IMG/VR virus record: IMGVR_UViG_3300025437_000010 | Location: 1-64,000 of that record | Reading direction: 5' to 3' (one strand) | DNA: 64,000 nucleotides | Source: a virus | Shown: piece after piece, positions 57,337-64,000 of the stretch | Layout of the letters: every line of letters starts with the position of its first letter | Position numbering within the stretch: position 1 is the stretch's first letter | The notes under the pieces: model-generated | Database searches by the model: none | What the model saw: only the letters and a program-made list of their open reading frames with translations | Told to the model about the DNA's origin: nothing | Position numbers and translations under genes: made by a program

Positions 57337-58085
57337 ACTTTGATCTAAGACAAGGCGATTGCTTAGATATTCTAAAGACTTTAGACGAAGATTCGGTTGA
57401 TTTGCTCCTTGTTGATCTTCCGTATGGAACTACTGCCTGTAAGTGGGATAGCGTATTGCCTCTTGATGAATTGTGGAAAGAATACTACCGAGTCTGTAAA
57501 AAGTCTGCAGCGATGGTATTCACCGCTGCACAGCCATTTACCACTACACTGATAGCTTCCAATCTCAAGCACTTCAAGTATGAGTGGATTTGGGAGAAGC
57601 CGCAGGGAACAAATCCTATGTGTGCTAAGTCTATGCCTCTTAAATCACATGAAAACATTGTTGTGTTTTGTAGGCAGAAAACGATATACAATCCACAAAT
57701 GACACAGGGAACACCATACAAAGGATTTTCCAGCGATAGCTCTAAGATTGGTGAGGTATACGGCAGCGCCAATTCTGTGCATAGAGATAACCCTGATGGA
57801 ACACGTTACCCCAAAACGGTCTTGCGTTTTAAACAGGAAAAGGGATTTCATCCCACTCAAAAGCCAGTTGCTCTTATGGAATACCTAATCAACACCTACA
57901 GCAATCCGAACGATGTTGTTTTGGACAATACTATGGGTTCCGGAACAACCGGAGTTGCTTGTAAAAATCTTGGAAGAAGCTTCATCGGGATAGAGAAGGA
58001 AGAAAAGTATTTTGAGATTGCAAAATCTCGTATTTTTCCGCCGCCCGTCCTCAACTCTGAATTGTTTGATGAAAGTTCAACGTAA
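57330..58085 (+). CDS. DNA methyltransferase (beta-class, N6-adenine or N4-cytosine)
   Basis: 251 residues. Motif IV VDLPYG (DLPY, near 27-31) comes before the S-adenosylmethionine motif I (LDNTMGSGTTG near 208), the order of beta-class methyltransferases. EWIWEKPQGTNPMCAKSMP, FHPTQKPVALMEYLI and GIEKEEKYFEIAKSRI are also typical. The C-terminus lacks an obvious specificity extension. It probably protects phage DNA from the adjacent nuclease or from host restriction. The target site cannot be read from sequence. Confidence 0.85.
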   Translation: MVNFDLRQGDCLDILKTLDEDSVDLLLVDLPYGTTACKWDSVLPLDELWKEYYRVCKKSAAMVFTAAQPFTTTLIASNLKHFKYEWIWEKPQGTNPMCAKSMPLKSHENIVVFCRQKTIYNPQMTQGTPYKGFSSDSSKIGEVYGSANSVHRDNPDGTRYPKTVLRFKQEKGFHPTQKPVALMEYLINTYSNPNDVVLDNTMGSGTTGVACKNLGRSFIGIEKEEKYFEIAKSRIFPPPVLNSELFDESST

Positions 58086-58088
58086 ATC

Positions 58089-58117
58089 TTGACATATAAG
58101 CATATTATGTGTATAAT
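58089..58117 (+). promoter_or_regulatory. Consensus early promoter TTGACA-N17-TATAAT
   Basis: TTGACA at 58089-58094, a 17-nt spacer, TATAAT at 58112-58117. A perfect sigma70 match, upstream of GAAGGAATC and ATG 58143. Confidence 0.88.
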
Positions 58118-58142
58118 GTTTGTATATTAATGAAGGAATCAT

Positions 58143-59144
58143 ATGAACTACGCCCTGATCGATACTGCCAATACTTTTTTCCGTGCGCGACATGTCGCTT
58201 CTAAAAGTCATGACACGTGGGAAAAAATTGGCATGGCAATGCACCTTACGTTATCTTCGGTAAATCAGATGGTGCGTAAATTTGGTATTGATCATGTGAT
58301 TTTTTGTCTTGAAGGACGTTCTTGGCGTAAGGAATTCTACAAGCCATATAAGGCTAACCGCTCGGTTGATCCTAAAACGCTGACTCAAGCCCAAATTGAA
58401 GAAGACAAAATGTTCTGGGAAACCTACGAACATTTTGTAACTTTTCTTCGTGAAAAGACTAATGCATCTGTTCTTCGTTGCTCAACCGCCGAAGCAGATG
58501 ATTTGATTGCAAGATTCATTCATTTACATCCTCATGACCAGCATTTTATTATCTCTTCTGACACTGATTTTGTTCAATTGATCAGTGAAAACGTCCATCA
58601 ATATAATGGTGTTGCTGGGCAGTTGATCAAACTTGATGGGTATTACGATGATCGTGATCGTCCGGTAAAGGACAAAAAAACCAAGGAACATAAGTTGCTT
58701 GAGGACCCTGAGTATCTTCTGTTTAAGAAGTGTATCAGGGGAGATGCTACTGACAATGTGTTCAGTGCTTATCCCGGCGTTCGCGAGAAAGGAACTAAAA
58801 ATTCTGTTGGTATCAAAGAGGCGTTTGATGATCGGACCAAACAGGGGTTCAACTGGAATAACTTGATGCTGCAAAAGTGGGTAGATCACAATGATGTTGA
58901 ACACCGAGTCAAAGATGATTATGAACGCAATCGCACTCTGATTGACCTGACTGCGCAACCACAAGAAATTAAAGATGCAGTTGATGATATCATTCGTTCA
59001 GAAATCAGGACCACAATAACTCCTCAAGTTGGAATTCACTTGATGAAATTTTGTGGAAAGTATGAACTTAATAAAATTTCAGAATCCGCAGACATTTATG
59101 CAAAATGGCTGAATTCTCCGTATAAGGGGGTGCTTCATGGGTGA
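58143..59144 (+). CDS. rnh: T4 RNase H-like 5'-3' flap exonuclease
   Basis: 333 residues, near T4 rnh (305). It removes RNA primers and flaps on the lagging strand. FEN/PIN-type acidic residues: NYALIDTANTFFRAR (Asp7), CLEGRSWRKEFYKPYKANR, STAEADDLIARFI, FIISSDTDFVQLI and KCIRGDATDNVF. These give the expected two metal sites. It has a consensus early promoter and a good ribosome site. It overlaps the next ATG by 8 nt. Confidence 0.9.
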   Translation: MNYALIDTANTFFRARHVASKSHDTWEKIGMAMHLTLSSVNQMVRKFGIDHVIFCLEGRSWRKEFYKPYKANRSVDPKTLTQAQIEEDKMFWETYEHFVTFLREKTNASVLRCSTAEADDLIARFIHLHPHDQHFIISSDTDFVQLISENVHQYNGVAGQLIKLDGYYDDRDRPVKDKKTKEHKLLEDPEYLLFKKCIRGDATDNVFSAYPGVREKGTKNSVGIKEAFDDRTKQGFNWNNLMLQKWVDHNDVEHRVKDDYERNRTLIDLTAQPQEIKDAVDDIIRSEIRTTITPQVGIHLMKFCGKYELNKISESADIYAKWLNSPYKGVLHG

Positions 59145-59343
59145 TTATGAACTCAATAAATGTGTTTGCGGTAAAACTCCCATTTTGTGCGAGCCTAACT
59201 ATGCAGATGACAGTGATACTATGGTAGTGTGCGAGTATTGTGACCGGCACACAGATGGTTTCATTTTCGGAGAGTATAGAGAGGGGTCTGAACTGGCAGT
59301 TGAAGCATGGAATCGCGGGGAGATTAATCAATATCATGACTAA
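59137..59343 (+). CDS. Lar-type restriction alleviation zinc protein
   Basis: 68 residues. The pattern KCVCGKTPILCE, VVCEYCDRHTDG and AVEAWNRGE matches the Lar family (CxCG...CxxC...A..WN) found in many phages, some of which modulate host type I restriction. The four Cys could bind one zinc. It overlaps the preceding gene by 8 nt. The link to restriction is a family property, not shown here. Confidence 0.75.
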   Translation: MGDYELNKCVCGKTPILCEPNYADDSDTMVVCEYCDRHTDGFIFGEYREGSELAVEAWNRGEINQYHD

Positions 59344-59752
59344 TTGGGTTAAAATGTCTGACTGGTTGAACGATTTCCAAAGTGGAAACAGAGGTTTTCG
59401 TCCGGGAATGGAAGTTAAACTTGTTACTAGTGTCCGACAACAAGGCAAGTCTGTAATTATGGACATACAATCCGACACGTTTACTGATTGGGAGCATGTT
59501 TTACGTCCACATTACGTAGAAATGTATAATGAATCTGATCAACTACAGTGGTACAGATATCCTAAGAAGCCAAATATGAGCGTCATATATGAAGCTACCA
59601 CAGTTGTTCGTCAGAATTCTGATGGCTCATTTGAGTACACCAAGAATCGCGCTGGCACTGGTATAAGAGTCCTTAATGAAGAGGAAGAAAAGGAATTTCT
59701 GTTTATCATTCTGAAAGCAAAACCTATGCATCTTGGGGCAAAATTTACATGA
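59336..59752 (+). CDS. Protein of unknown function
   Basis: 138 residues from ATG 59336, overlapping the Lar-like gene; the frame extends to 59240 but that part lies within the previous gene. It is beta-rich with Trp (SDWLNDFQSGNRGFRPG; LQWYRYPKKPNMSVIYEA). Not recognised. Part of a chain of overlapping genes from the promoter at 58089. Confidence 0.45.
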   Translation: MTNWVKMSDWLNDFQSGNRGFRPGMEVKLVTSVRQQGKSVIMDIQSDTFTDWEHVLRPHYVEMYNESDQLQWYRYPKKPNMSVIYEATTVVRQNSDGSFEYTKNRAGTGIRVLNEEEEKEFLFIILKAKPMHLGAKFT

Positions 59753-60207
59753 CCGGATTAGTAGCAAAACCAATCATCAAGAACCAATTCTGGATTGTCA
59801 CGGACGGAGAAAAGAAAGTTGGCAACATTGAAGCCAATAATGCTGGTTACGGTGTACAGCTTAATGGTAACTTCCTTCAGTTTGATAATGCAAACGAATT
59901 GAAGAAGACGACTCAAATTCGGTTTGAGCCACTTAAGTCAAATAATACCAAAGTGGCAATGCCATATCCACAGTATCCGACGCCACCAAAGATTTATAAT
60001 TCTATCTTTGATGTTCAGCGTGGGCTTCATTTATTTACTACTTCTAAAAAGAGCAAATGTCTGCATGCCGCAGGATGGTTTGCGATAAATCAAAATGATG
60101 TTAAACAAGTAGTTTTTTGTCCAAAATATATATTCATTCAACGCTATTCTTATGATGGTCCATACAAAACCCAAGAAGAAGCACAGAGCATGATAAATAC
60201 TCAATGA
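59749..60207 (+). CDS. Conserved T4-like protein, unknown
   Basis: 152 residues, overlapping the previous gene by 4 nt (ATGA). KNQFWIVTDGEKKVGNIEA, YNSIFDVQRGLHLFTTSKKSK and FCPKYIFIQRYSYDGPYKTQEE match a conserved hypothetical that I recall from cyanophage-like T4 relatives. Beta-rich; no enzyme motif. Confidence 0.55.
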   Translation: MTGLVAKPIIKNQFWIVTDGEKKVGNIEANNAGYGVQLNGNFLQFDNANELKKTTQIRFEPLKSNNTKVAMPYPQYPTPPKIYNSIFDVQRGLHLFTTSKKSKCLHAAGWFAINQNDVKQVVFCPKYIFIQRYSYDGPYKTQEEAQSMINTQ

Positions 60208-60419
60208 ACCATATTCACATCAAAAAATTTATAGATAAATTAGCAGTCATGGAGACAAAACAATCACGAGATGTTGTTTTATCTGCTGCTGATGCTCGTG
60301 GATTACGCGATGAGATTTCAAAATTATTGTCAGATTTGTATGAGTTGAGTAATGCAAGGACGAACGAAAAATTAAATGAAGTGATACAGGTAGAAATTAA
60401 AGGCGGTTCGTTTAAATGA
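60204..60419 (+). CDS. Small helical protein, unknown
   Basis: 71 residues, overlapping both neighbours by 4 nt. Mostly helical (AADARGLRDEISKLLSDLYE). Similar short proteins occur in T4-like genomes but no function is known to me. Confidence 0.5.
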   Translation: MNHIHIKKFIDKLAVMETKQSRDVVLSAADARGLRDEISKLLSDLYELSNARTNEKLNEVIQVEIKGGSFK

Positions 60420-60715
60420 GCAGAACACAACCAAAAATTTTATTGGAACATGTAGATAAAAAAACATATAAAAATGATCAGATCGTAGAAGCTGCCGGAA
60501 TATGGGCTGTATTTTATGATGATCAGCCCATCAATCTCAAATCGTCACATTATCTTGCAAACGATGCTGCTCCGAAATACAAGAAAACCAGTTTTTCTAA
60601 TCCCGGACATGCTCGTAATTTATGTCGCAAATTAAATGCACAGTTTCATACTGATAAGTTTACTGTTGTTTTCCTAAATTCTGGTCGCACCGTATATCCA
60701 GATGACTTATCATAA
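60416..60715 (+). CDS. Small protein, unknown
   Basis: 99 residues, overlapping the preceding stop by 4 nt. Basic. It contains GIWAVFYDDQPINLKSSHYL and FSNPGHARNLCRKLN. Not recognised. It overlaps the next start by 14 nt. Confidence 0.5.
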   Translation: MSRTQPKILLEHVDKKTYKNDQIVEAAGIWAVFYDDQPINLKSSHYLANDAAPKYKKTSFSNPGHARNLCRKLNAQFHTDKFTVVFLNSGRTVYPDDLS

Positions 60716-61103
60716 AACTAAGAAAGAGATAACAGAAAAAATCCTTTCAGAATTTTCTGATGTTGAAGAAAATATCTGGGGTGAGTTACCAATTGATAAG
60801 CTCATATTTCGTTGGTGGACTACGGGTAGAGGTGGAAGTGGTCTCAGGCTGTCAGAAGAAGGTATGAGAGCCTTTGAAATTGCTAAAATAGCCCACTATG
60901 AATTTCCTTTGGGCGACCTTGATAGAAAAATATGGGATTCTTTTATAAAAGATTTAACAAAAAAGCTTGACTGTCCCTACTATCTTGGTGTATACAGAGA
61001 AGGTGATAGTAAGGGTCCCTATATCAGAATATATGACCATAAGATCGCAATGATGTTGACACTCTACGGAAATCTGAAAGAATATTTAGAATCTCGTAAG
61101 TAA
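60702..61103 (+). CDS. Small protein, unknown
   Basis: 133 residues from ATG 60702. Helical N-terminus; IFRWWTTGRGGSGLRLSEEGM suggests a small folded domain, and the C-terminus has YIRIYDHKIAMMLTLYGNL. Not recognised. Last of the overlapping chain from 58143. Confidence 0.5.
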   Translation: MTYHKTKKEITEKILSEFSDVEENIWGELPIDKLIFRWWTTGRGGSGLRLSEEGMRAFEIAKIAHYEFPLGDLDRKIWDSFIKDLTKKLDCPYYLGVYREGDSKGPYIRIYDHKIAMMLTLYGNLKEYLESRK

Positions 61104-61128
61104 CTTGTGTTTTTGTGTAGCATCATAA

Positions 61129-61136
61129 TATAAATA
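61129..61136 (+). promoter_or_regulatory. Possible late promoter TATAAATA
   Basis: An exact TATAAATA, 41 nt upstream of ATG 61177, in the 73-nt gap after the preceding gene. Confidence 0.55.
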
Positions 61137-61176
61137 TGACCGTGGGTTTTCCACTACAACCAAAAGGGAAAGTAAA

Positions 61177-61302
61177 ATGAGTAATTACTCAAATGCATCA
61201 TATTTGACCAAAACTCCTATGGTAATCAAGGTTTCCAGAGTAGCAGGTCTAATTATTGTAAGTTTGTGCTTGGCAACACTGTACAACGTTTTAGGTCTAT
61301 AA
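61177..61302 (+). CDS. Small membrane protein, 41 aa
   Basis: An intact 41-codon frame after AAAGGGAAAGTAAA. It has one membrane helix (VAGLIIVSLCLATLYNVLGL) at the C-terminus with a polar N-terminus. Type and position suggest a small inner-membrane phage protein. Not recognised. Confidence 0.55.
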   Translation: MSNYSNASYLTKTPMVIKVSRVAGLIIVSLCLATLYNVLGL

Positions 61303-61313
61303 GGAAGTTAGAT

Positions 61314-61376
61314 ATGTTTCCATATACAGAAGAAGAATGGGAATATATTTCTAAAGTCAAAATCATGAGTTTGTAA
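61314..61376 (+). CDS. Possible 20-aa peptide
   Basis: A 20-codon frame (starts MFPYTEEEWEYI) after GGAAG with a 6-nt spacing, between a small gene and the terminator at 61419. The ribosome site is good but the length makes it uncertain. Confidence 0.3.
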   Translation: MFPYTEEEWEYISKVKIMSL

Positions 61377-61418
61377 CAATCTAACTGGGACAAAATTTTT
61401 AATATTCCAGCAACGATT

Positions 61419-61443
61419 GCCCGAAGGAAACTTCGGGCATTTT
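61419..61443 (+). terminator. Rho-independent terminator with GAAA loop
   Basis: Perfect stem GCCCGAAG/CTTCGGGC (61419-61426, 61431-61438) closed by a GAAA tetraloop, followed by ATTTTG. The T-run is short. It lies directly upstream of the early promoter at 61448. Confidence 0.75.
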
Positions 61444-61447
61444 GTTG

Positions 61448-61476
61448 TTGACAGGATATATAAATGTGGGTATAAG
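61448..61476 (+). promoter_or_regulatory. Early promoter TTGACA-N17-TATAAG
   Basis: TTGACA at 61448-61453, a 17-nt spacer, TATAAG at 61471-61476. GGAGAAGTGTC and ATG 61501 follow. Confidence 0.8.
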
Positions 61477-61500
61477 TAAAGCATTCAACGGAGAAGTGTC

Positions 61501-61650
61501 ATGAAGAAGGAAGTAATTCAATTTCAGGCGGGTCGTCCCAAAACTCGTGCACACCATGTGTTGTACGGTGATACTCCGTTTAAGCCTAAAATCGTTGAAA
61601 ACAAGACGCGCTACAAGCGTAAGCCTAAACATCCGAAAGGGGATTGGTAA
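61501..61650 (+). CDS. Small basic early protein, 49 aa
   Basis: An intact 49-codon frame with GGAGAAG upstream and an early promoter. Strongly basic (PKTRAHHVLYGDTPF; YKRKPKHPKG), suggesting RNA, DNA or ribosome binding. First gene of an early unit, so abundant early expression is likely. Not recognised. Confidence 0.6.
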   Translation: MKKEVIQFQAGRPKTRAHHVLYGDTPFKPKIVENKTRYKRKPKHPKGDW

Positions 61651-61651
61651 C

Positions 61652-62056
61652 ATGAAAGATAAAATCATCAAATTTAAAATTTTGATCCTCGGGGCAGCAC
61701 TTATTGCCGCAATTATTTCGTGTTACGTTATATACAAATATGTCATATACAAACCGTTGATTAATGATCATATTCCAAAACAAATTGATAAGTGCAGTGA
61801 TCAAACAGTAGTTGCCGTGGTTTATTCTCTTCGCACAGACCCGCAATCATGGACATCTGATTCATATAATTTGAGTTATGGAAATGCCGTTAAGATATGG
61901 GTGGCAAACGAAGATTATGGGCTTAATATCGGTCTTGGCAGTGATATATCCAATGGTGCGAAATATGATATGTCTGATGAATGCCGCGCTTTGTTGTATT
62001 CTGCAACGCAGGATTGGCGCACAAATTACGTCACCACAAAATTGAAGGAAGAGTAA
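61652..62056 (+). CDS. Single-span membrane protein
   Basis: 134 residues from ATG 61652, 1 nt after the previous stop; the upstream in-frame extension overlaps the 49-residue gene. N-terminal membrane anchor (ILILGAALIAAIISCYVIYKYV, about 9-30), then a soluble, probably periplasmic domain with two Cys. Not recognised. Confidence 0.5.
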   Translation: MKDKIIKFKILILGAALIAAIISCYVIYKYVIYKPLINDHIPKQIDKCSDQTVVAVVYSLRTDPQSWTSDSYNLSYGNAVKIWVANEDYGLNIGLGSDISNGAKYDMSDECRALLYSATQDWRTNYVTTKLKEE

Positions 62057-62057
62057 C

Positions 62058-62360
62058 ATGCCCTACGGCATTGAAGACGCTATTCAAGATGAAATTGTGC
62101 TGCTTGATGATCTGATTATATGGGCAACCAAAAATGATAAGATTTTTTTGGAAAAAATTTACACCGTCAAGCGCCAAAGTCTAAATCATATTATTGAACG
62201 AATGAAAGGATATGATTTTAAGCTGTCTGTTAATAATGACGGAAAGGTGTTTGTTGGAGGATCACAATCTAACCGCAAAACTCTTGAAGAAGAATATCCT
62301 GCTTTGAAAAAAGTAGCAGAAGAATATGATATTATAAAAAATCTCGTAAAAAGCAGTTGA
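62058..62360 (+). CDS. Small protein, unknown
   Basis: 100 residues, starting 1 nt after the preceding stop. Helical and charged (VLLDDLIIWATKNDKIFLEK; YPALKKVAEEYDIIKNL). Ends within the -35 box of the next early promoter. Not recognised. Confidence 0.5.
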   Translation: MPYGIEDAIQDEIVLLDDLIIWATKNDKIFLEKIYTVKRQSLNHIIERMKGYDFKLSVNNDGKVFVGGSQSNRKTLEEEYPALKKVAEEYDIIKNLVKSS

Positions 62361-62385
62361 CAGCCGGGTCATACAAAGCTATGCA
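62357..62385 (+). promoter_or_regulatory. Early promoter TTGACA-N17-TATGCA
   Basis: TTGACA at 62357-62362, a 17-nt spacer and TATGCA at 62380-62385, overlapping the preceding stop. AAAGGATTTC and ATG 62417 follow. Confidence 0.55.
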
Positions 62386-62416
62386 TTGCTCATAGGTTCT
62401 AATAAAGGATTTCAAA

Positions 62417-63082
62417 ATGGGTTCTTATCGCAATAACTATGCTCGCAAGGTCGCTGATACTGCTCGCTTCAACACTCGCGAAGCGTTTGCTGCTGCATGT
62501 GCTGCTCAGCGCGTTAACGGTGACTATCTCAAGCTTTCCGAAACCGATCATCAAGGTGATCGGGTGCGTATCGCCAATAAGCATCTTACTCGCGATTTTA
62601 TTGACAGTAAGTTTGACATTCGCGAAGAAGACCGTGCGCAAGCCGAAAACGTGATTCTCCATTTTCAGGGGCTGACTTTCAAAATTCTTCAAGGCAAGGT
62701 CCTCAGTGATTTTGAGACTAAGGCCATGGAATGCGCAACTTGCGAAGAAGTTGGTGTTTTTGAACTCGCTGTGATTTCTTCACTTCCTTCTTGTTACATT
62801 CGCGCCAAGGCTCGTCAAGACACTGATTCTCGTCTTCGTGACACTGACGGTTATATCGGTAACGTTGGTGATAAGGTTGATATTTACGATTTTGAAATTG
62901 TGCGCTGCCGCTATTCTGAAAATTGGAACACCTACTTTGTTACGGGTATCACACCCGATAATAAGGCGGTGTTCTTTTCCTACCGCAACAATATTGATGT
63001 TGGGGCCATCGTCAACCTGTCTGGTAAGGTCAAGGCACACAAAGAAAATCAGACACAACTTAATTATGTAAAGGGCATTTGA
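62417..63082 (+). CDS. Conserved-looking early protein, possible OB-fold C-terminus
   Basis: 221 residues after AAAGGATTTCAAA. The N-terminal half is helical (REAFAAACAAQRVNGDYLK) and the middle has two Cys (MECATCEEVG). The C-terminal 75 residues read as a barrel-like domain: NVGDKVDIYDFEIVRC, NTYFVTGITPDNKAVFF and IVNLSGKVKAH. That resembles an OB fold, so nucleic acid binding is possible. Not recognised by family. Confidence 0.5.
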   Translation: MGSYRNNYARKVADTARFNTREAFAAACAAQRVNGDYLKLSETDHQGDRVRIANKHLTRDFIDSKFDIREEDRAQAENVILHFQGLTFKILQGKVLSDFETKAMECATCEEVGVFELAVISSLPSCYIRAKARQDTDSRLRDTDGYIGNVGDKVDIYDFEIVRCRYSENWNTYFVTGITPDNKAVFFSYRNNIDVGAIVNLSGKVKAHKENQTQLNYVKGI

Positions 63083-63083
63083 T

Positions 63084-63332
63084 GTGACCTTCGGAGCACG
63101 TAATGCCTTCATTAAAGAGATATGCAATGCTGGCATTGGTGACTCCGAGAAGACATATATGAAATGGGAGCCAATAATTGCTTGGCTCCCTATTAAAATT
63201 AAAAATAGATACGTTTGGCTTAAAAAAATCTACCGTAGAACAATTTATTATAGGTTTAATGAGGAAGGCGTTCTGGAATATGAATATGGTGATTTGTTTA
63301 CTATATTAGAGAAGGGAACAGAAAATGAATGA
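63084..63332 (+). CDS. Small protein, unknown
   Basis: 82 residues with a GTG start 1 nt after the previous stop. Aromatic and basic in the centre (EPIIAWLPIKIKNRYVWLKK), acidic at the end. It overlaps the next start by 8 nt. Not recognised. Confidence 0.45.
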   Translation: MTFGARNAFIKEICNAGIGDSEKTYMKWEPIIAWLPIKIKNRYVWLKKIYRRTIYYRFNEEGVLEYEYGDLFTILEKGTENE

Positions 63333-63729
63333 TACACGAAGGGTTTATGCATGGGCAGTTGTAGTCGCGGACGCTATTTTTATGCTTATGTCGGGCGGCT
63401 GTATCGCATATGATTATATTCATTCTGTTCGCTGGGATACTGTGCTACTGAATATCATTATGTTCGGTTTGTGGACATACTGGCTCATTCAAGATACCAA
63501 AAAGCTGCGGCAGAGACACCTTATGTATATGTCAGATCAGGCATTTGACAATCTGAAGGATTGGTTGCTTGATAATAAATGTGATTGGAAGAAAGTTGGT
63601 ATCAGTAACACGTATATCAACAACTTCCTCGTGCCTGCTGCCGGTCTGTATCTTGTAGATTGGACAAGTCGTCAGTTTGCAATCGTTGATAAGAAACGAT
63701 ATGTAGAATTTTCGTTGAGGTATCTATGA
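63325..63729 (+). CDS. Two-span membrane protein, unknown
   Basis: 134 residues with GAAGGGAACAGAAA before the ATG. Two membrane segments near 7-29 (YAWAVVVADAIFMLMSGGCIA) and 38-54 (TVLLNIIMFGLWTYWLI), then a soluble C-terminal domain (NNFLVPAAGLYLVDWTS). Overlaps the next gene by 4 nt. Not recognised. Confidence 0.5.
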   Translation: MNDTRRVYAWAVVVADAIFMLMSGGCIAYDYIHSVRWDTVLLNIIMFGLWTYWLIQDTKKLRQRHLMYMSDQAFDNLKDWLLDNKCDWKKVGISNTYINNFLVPAAGLYLVDWTSRQFAIVDKKRYVEFSLRYL

Positions 63730-63947
63730 CTTGTGTTTGGACACTGAAAAAACAGGGGGTTCGCTTCACCTACCAACCTTCAGTTAAAACCTTTTTTTGG
63801 GTTGACGAAAAGTTTTACACTGCTAATAAAGAAGAGATTCTTGAATGGGCTGAGCGATATAACTGTGAGGTTCCTTCAAAAACTTATGGTTGGGTAACTT
63901 GTCCCGATGACGATGTTGCATTGCTTTTTAGGATGATGTGGTCGTGA
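63726..63947 (+). CDS. Small protein, unknown
   Basis: 73 residues, overlapping the preceding stop by 4 nt. Trp-rich (KTFFWVDEKFYTANKEEILEW). Not recognised. Confidence 0.45.
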   Translation: MTCVWTLKKQGVRFTYQPSVKTFFWVDEKFYTANKEEILEWAERYNCEVPSKTYGWVTCPDDDVALLFRMMWS

Positions 63948-64000
63948 CTGCTGAATATCTCGTTAGATTCAGTGCCAATCGACTTGTGGTGCGGGAATGG
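63944..64000 (+). CDS. Start of a gene cut by the window end
   Basis: A GTG at 63944 overlaps the preceding stop (GTGA), and the frame is open to the last base (19 codons, starting TAEYLVRFSANRL). The 4-nt overlap matches its neighbours' style. Too short to identify. Confidence 0.4.
   Translation, partial: MTAEYLVRFSANRLVVREW

Noticed and set aside
1-64000. tRNA genes, CRISPR arrays, integrase or complete insertion sequences
   Set aside because: None was seen on reading either strand; a tRNAscan and CRISPR search would be decisive, since short intergenic gaps were checked only by eye.

Overview
The window is a contiguous piece of a large T4-like (myovirus-type) bacteriophage genome. The evidence is a family B DNA polymerase (gp43), a clamp-loader ATPase (gp44), a sliding clamp (gp45), a T4 RNase H-like nuclease, a gp31/GroES-like co-chaperonin, PhoH, a T4 DsbA-like protein, many NATAAATA late-promoter elements and sigma70-like early promoters. 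Nearly all genes are on the + strand; only phoH and one homing endonuclease are on the - strand. The host is not identified. Outer-membrane curli genes point to a diderm, probably proteobacterial host.

Layout. 0-9.5 kb: virion adhesins (a fibre protein cut by the window start, two glycine-rich adhesins, an Ig-like repeat protein, another fibre/tail protein) with a GH19 endolysin. 9.5-14.8 kb: small early genes, a DnaE-like fragment, a GroES-like co-chaperonin and clamp-loader gp44. 15.0-16.6 kb: - strand GIY-YIG homing endonuclease and phoH. 16.7-18.8 kb: late operon ending in a holin-like protein. 18.8-22.6 kb: DnaJ and a ClpA-like unfoldase. 22.6-25.2 kb: late genes including a nucleotidyltransferase and a glycosyltransferase, closed by a strong terminator. 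25.2-37.9 kb: cargo-like virion genes. Several start with a short leader ending in (I/L)xE, like the T4 capsid-targeting sequence cut by the prohead protease. They encode GNAT, gamma-glutamylcyclotransferase, Dps, two amidoligase paralogues and a multi-enzyme polyprotein (GNAT, ParB-like, SleB-like). 37.9-39.2 kb: small early genes. 39.3-45.35 kb: a curli-like cassette (two small membrane proteins, CsgF, CsgG, a curlin-repeat protein, a FecR-domain protein, a CHASE2 adenylate cyclase). 45.4-51.5 kb: metalloprotease, DsbA-like protein, DNA polymerase and sliding clamp. 51.5-64 kb: small conserved genes, GMP reductase, a nuclease/methyltransferase pair, RNase H, a Lar-like protein and unknowns.

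The polymerase gene is broken twice. A free-standing HNH endonuclease splits it into 43A and 43B, and a 280-nt ORF-less group I intron interrupts 43B inside the motif B tyrosine codon. Two further homing endonucleases are present, one with a -1 frame break.

The two most unusual systems are the curli/FecR/cyclase cassette and the leader-tagged cargo set with its predicted self-partitioning polyprotein. The cargo set also pairs amidoligase with gamma-glutamylcyclotransferase chemistry. Three late genes show a T4-style switch in which the late promoter overlaps the left arm of a hairpin that would hide the ribosome binding site in early read-through RNA. No tRNA, CRISPR array, integrase or intact transposon was seen, and no gene-free stretch exceeds 300 bases.
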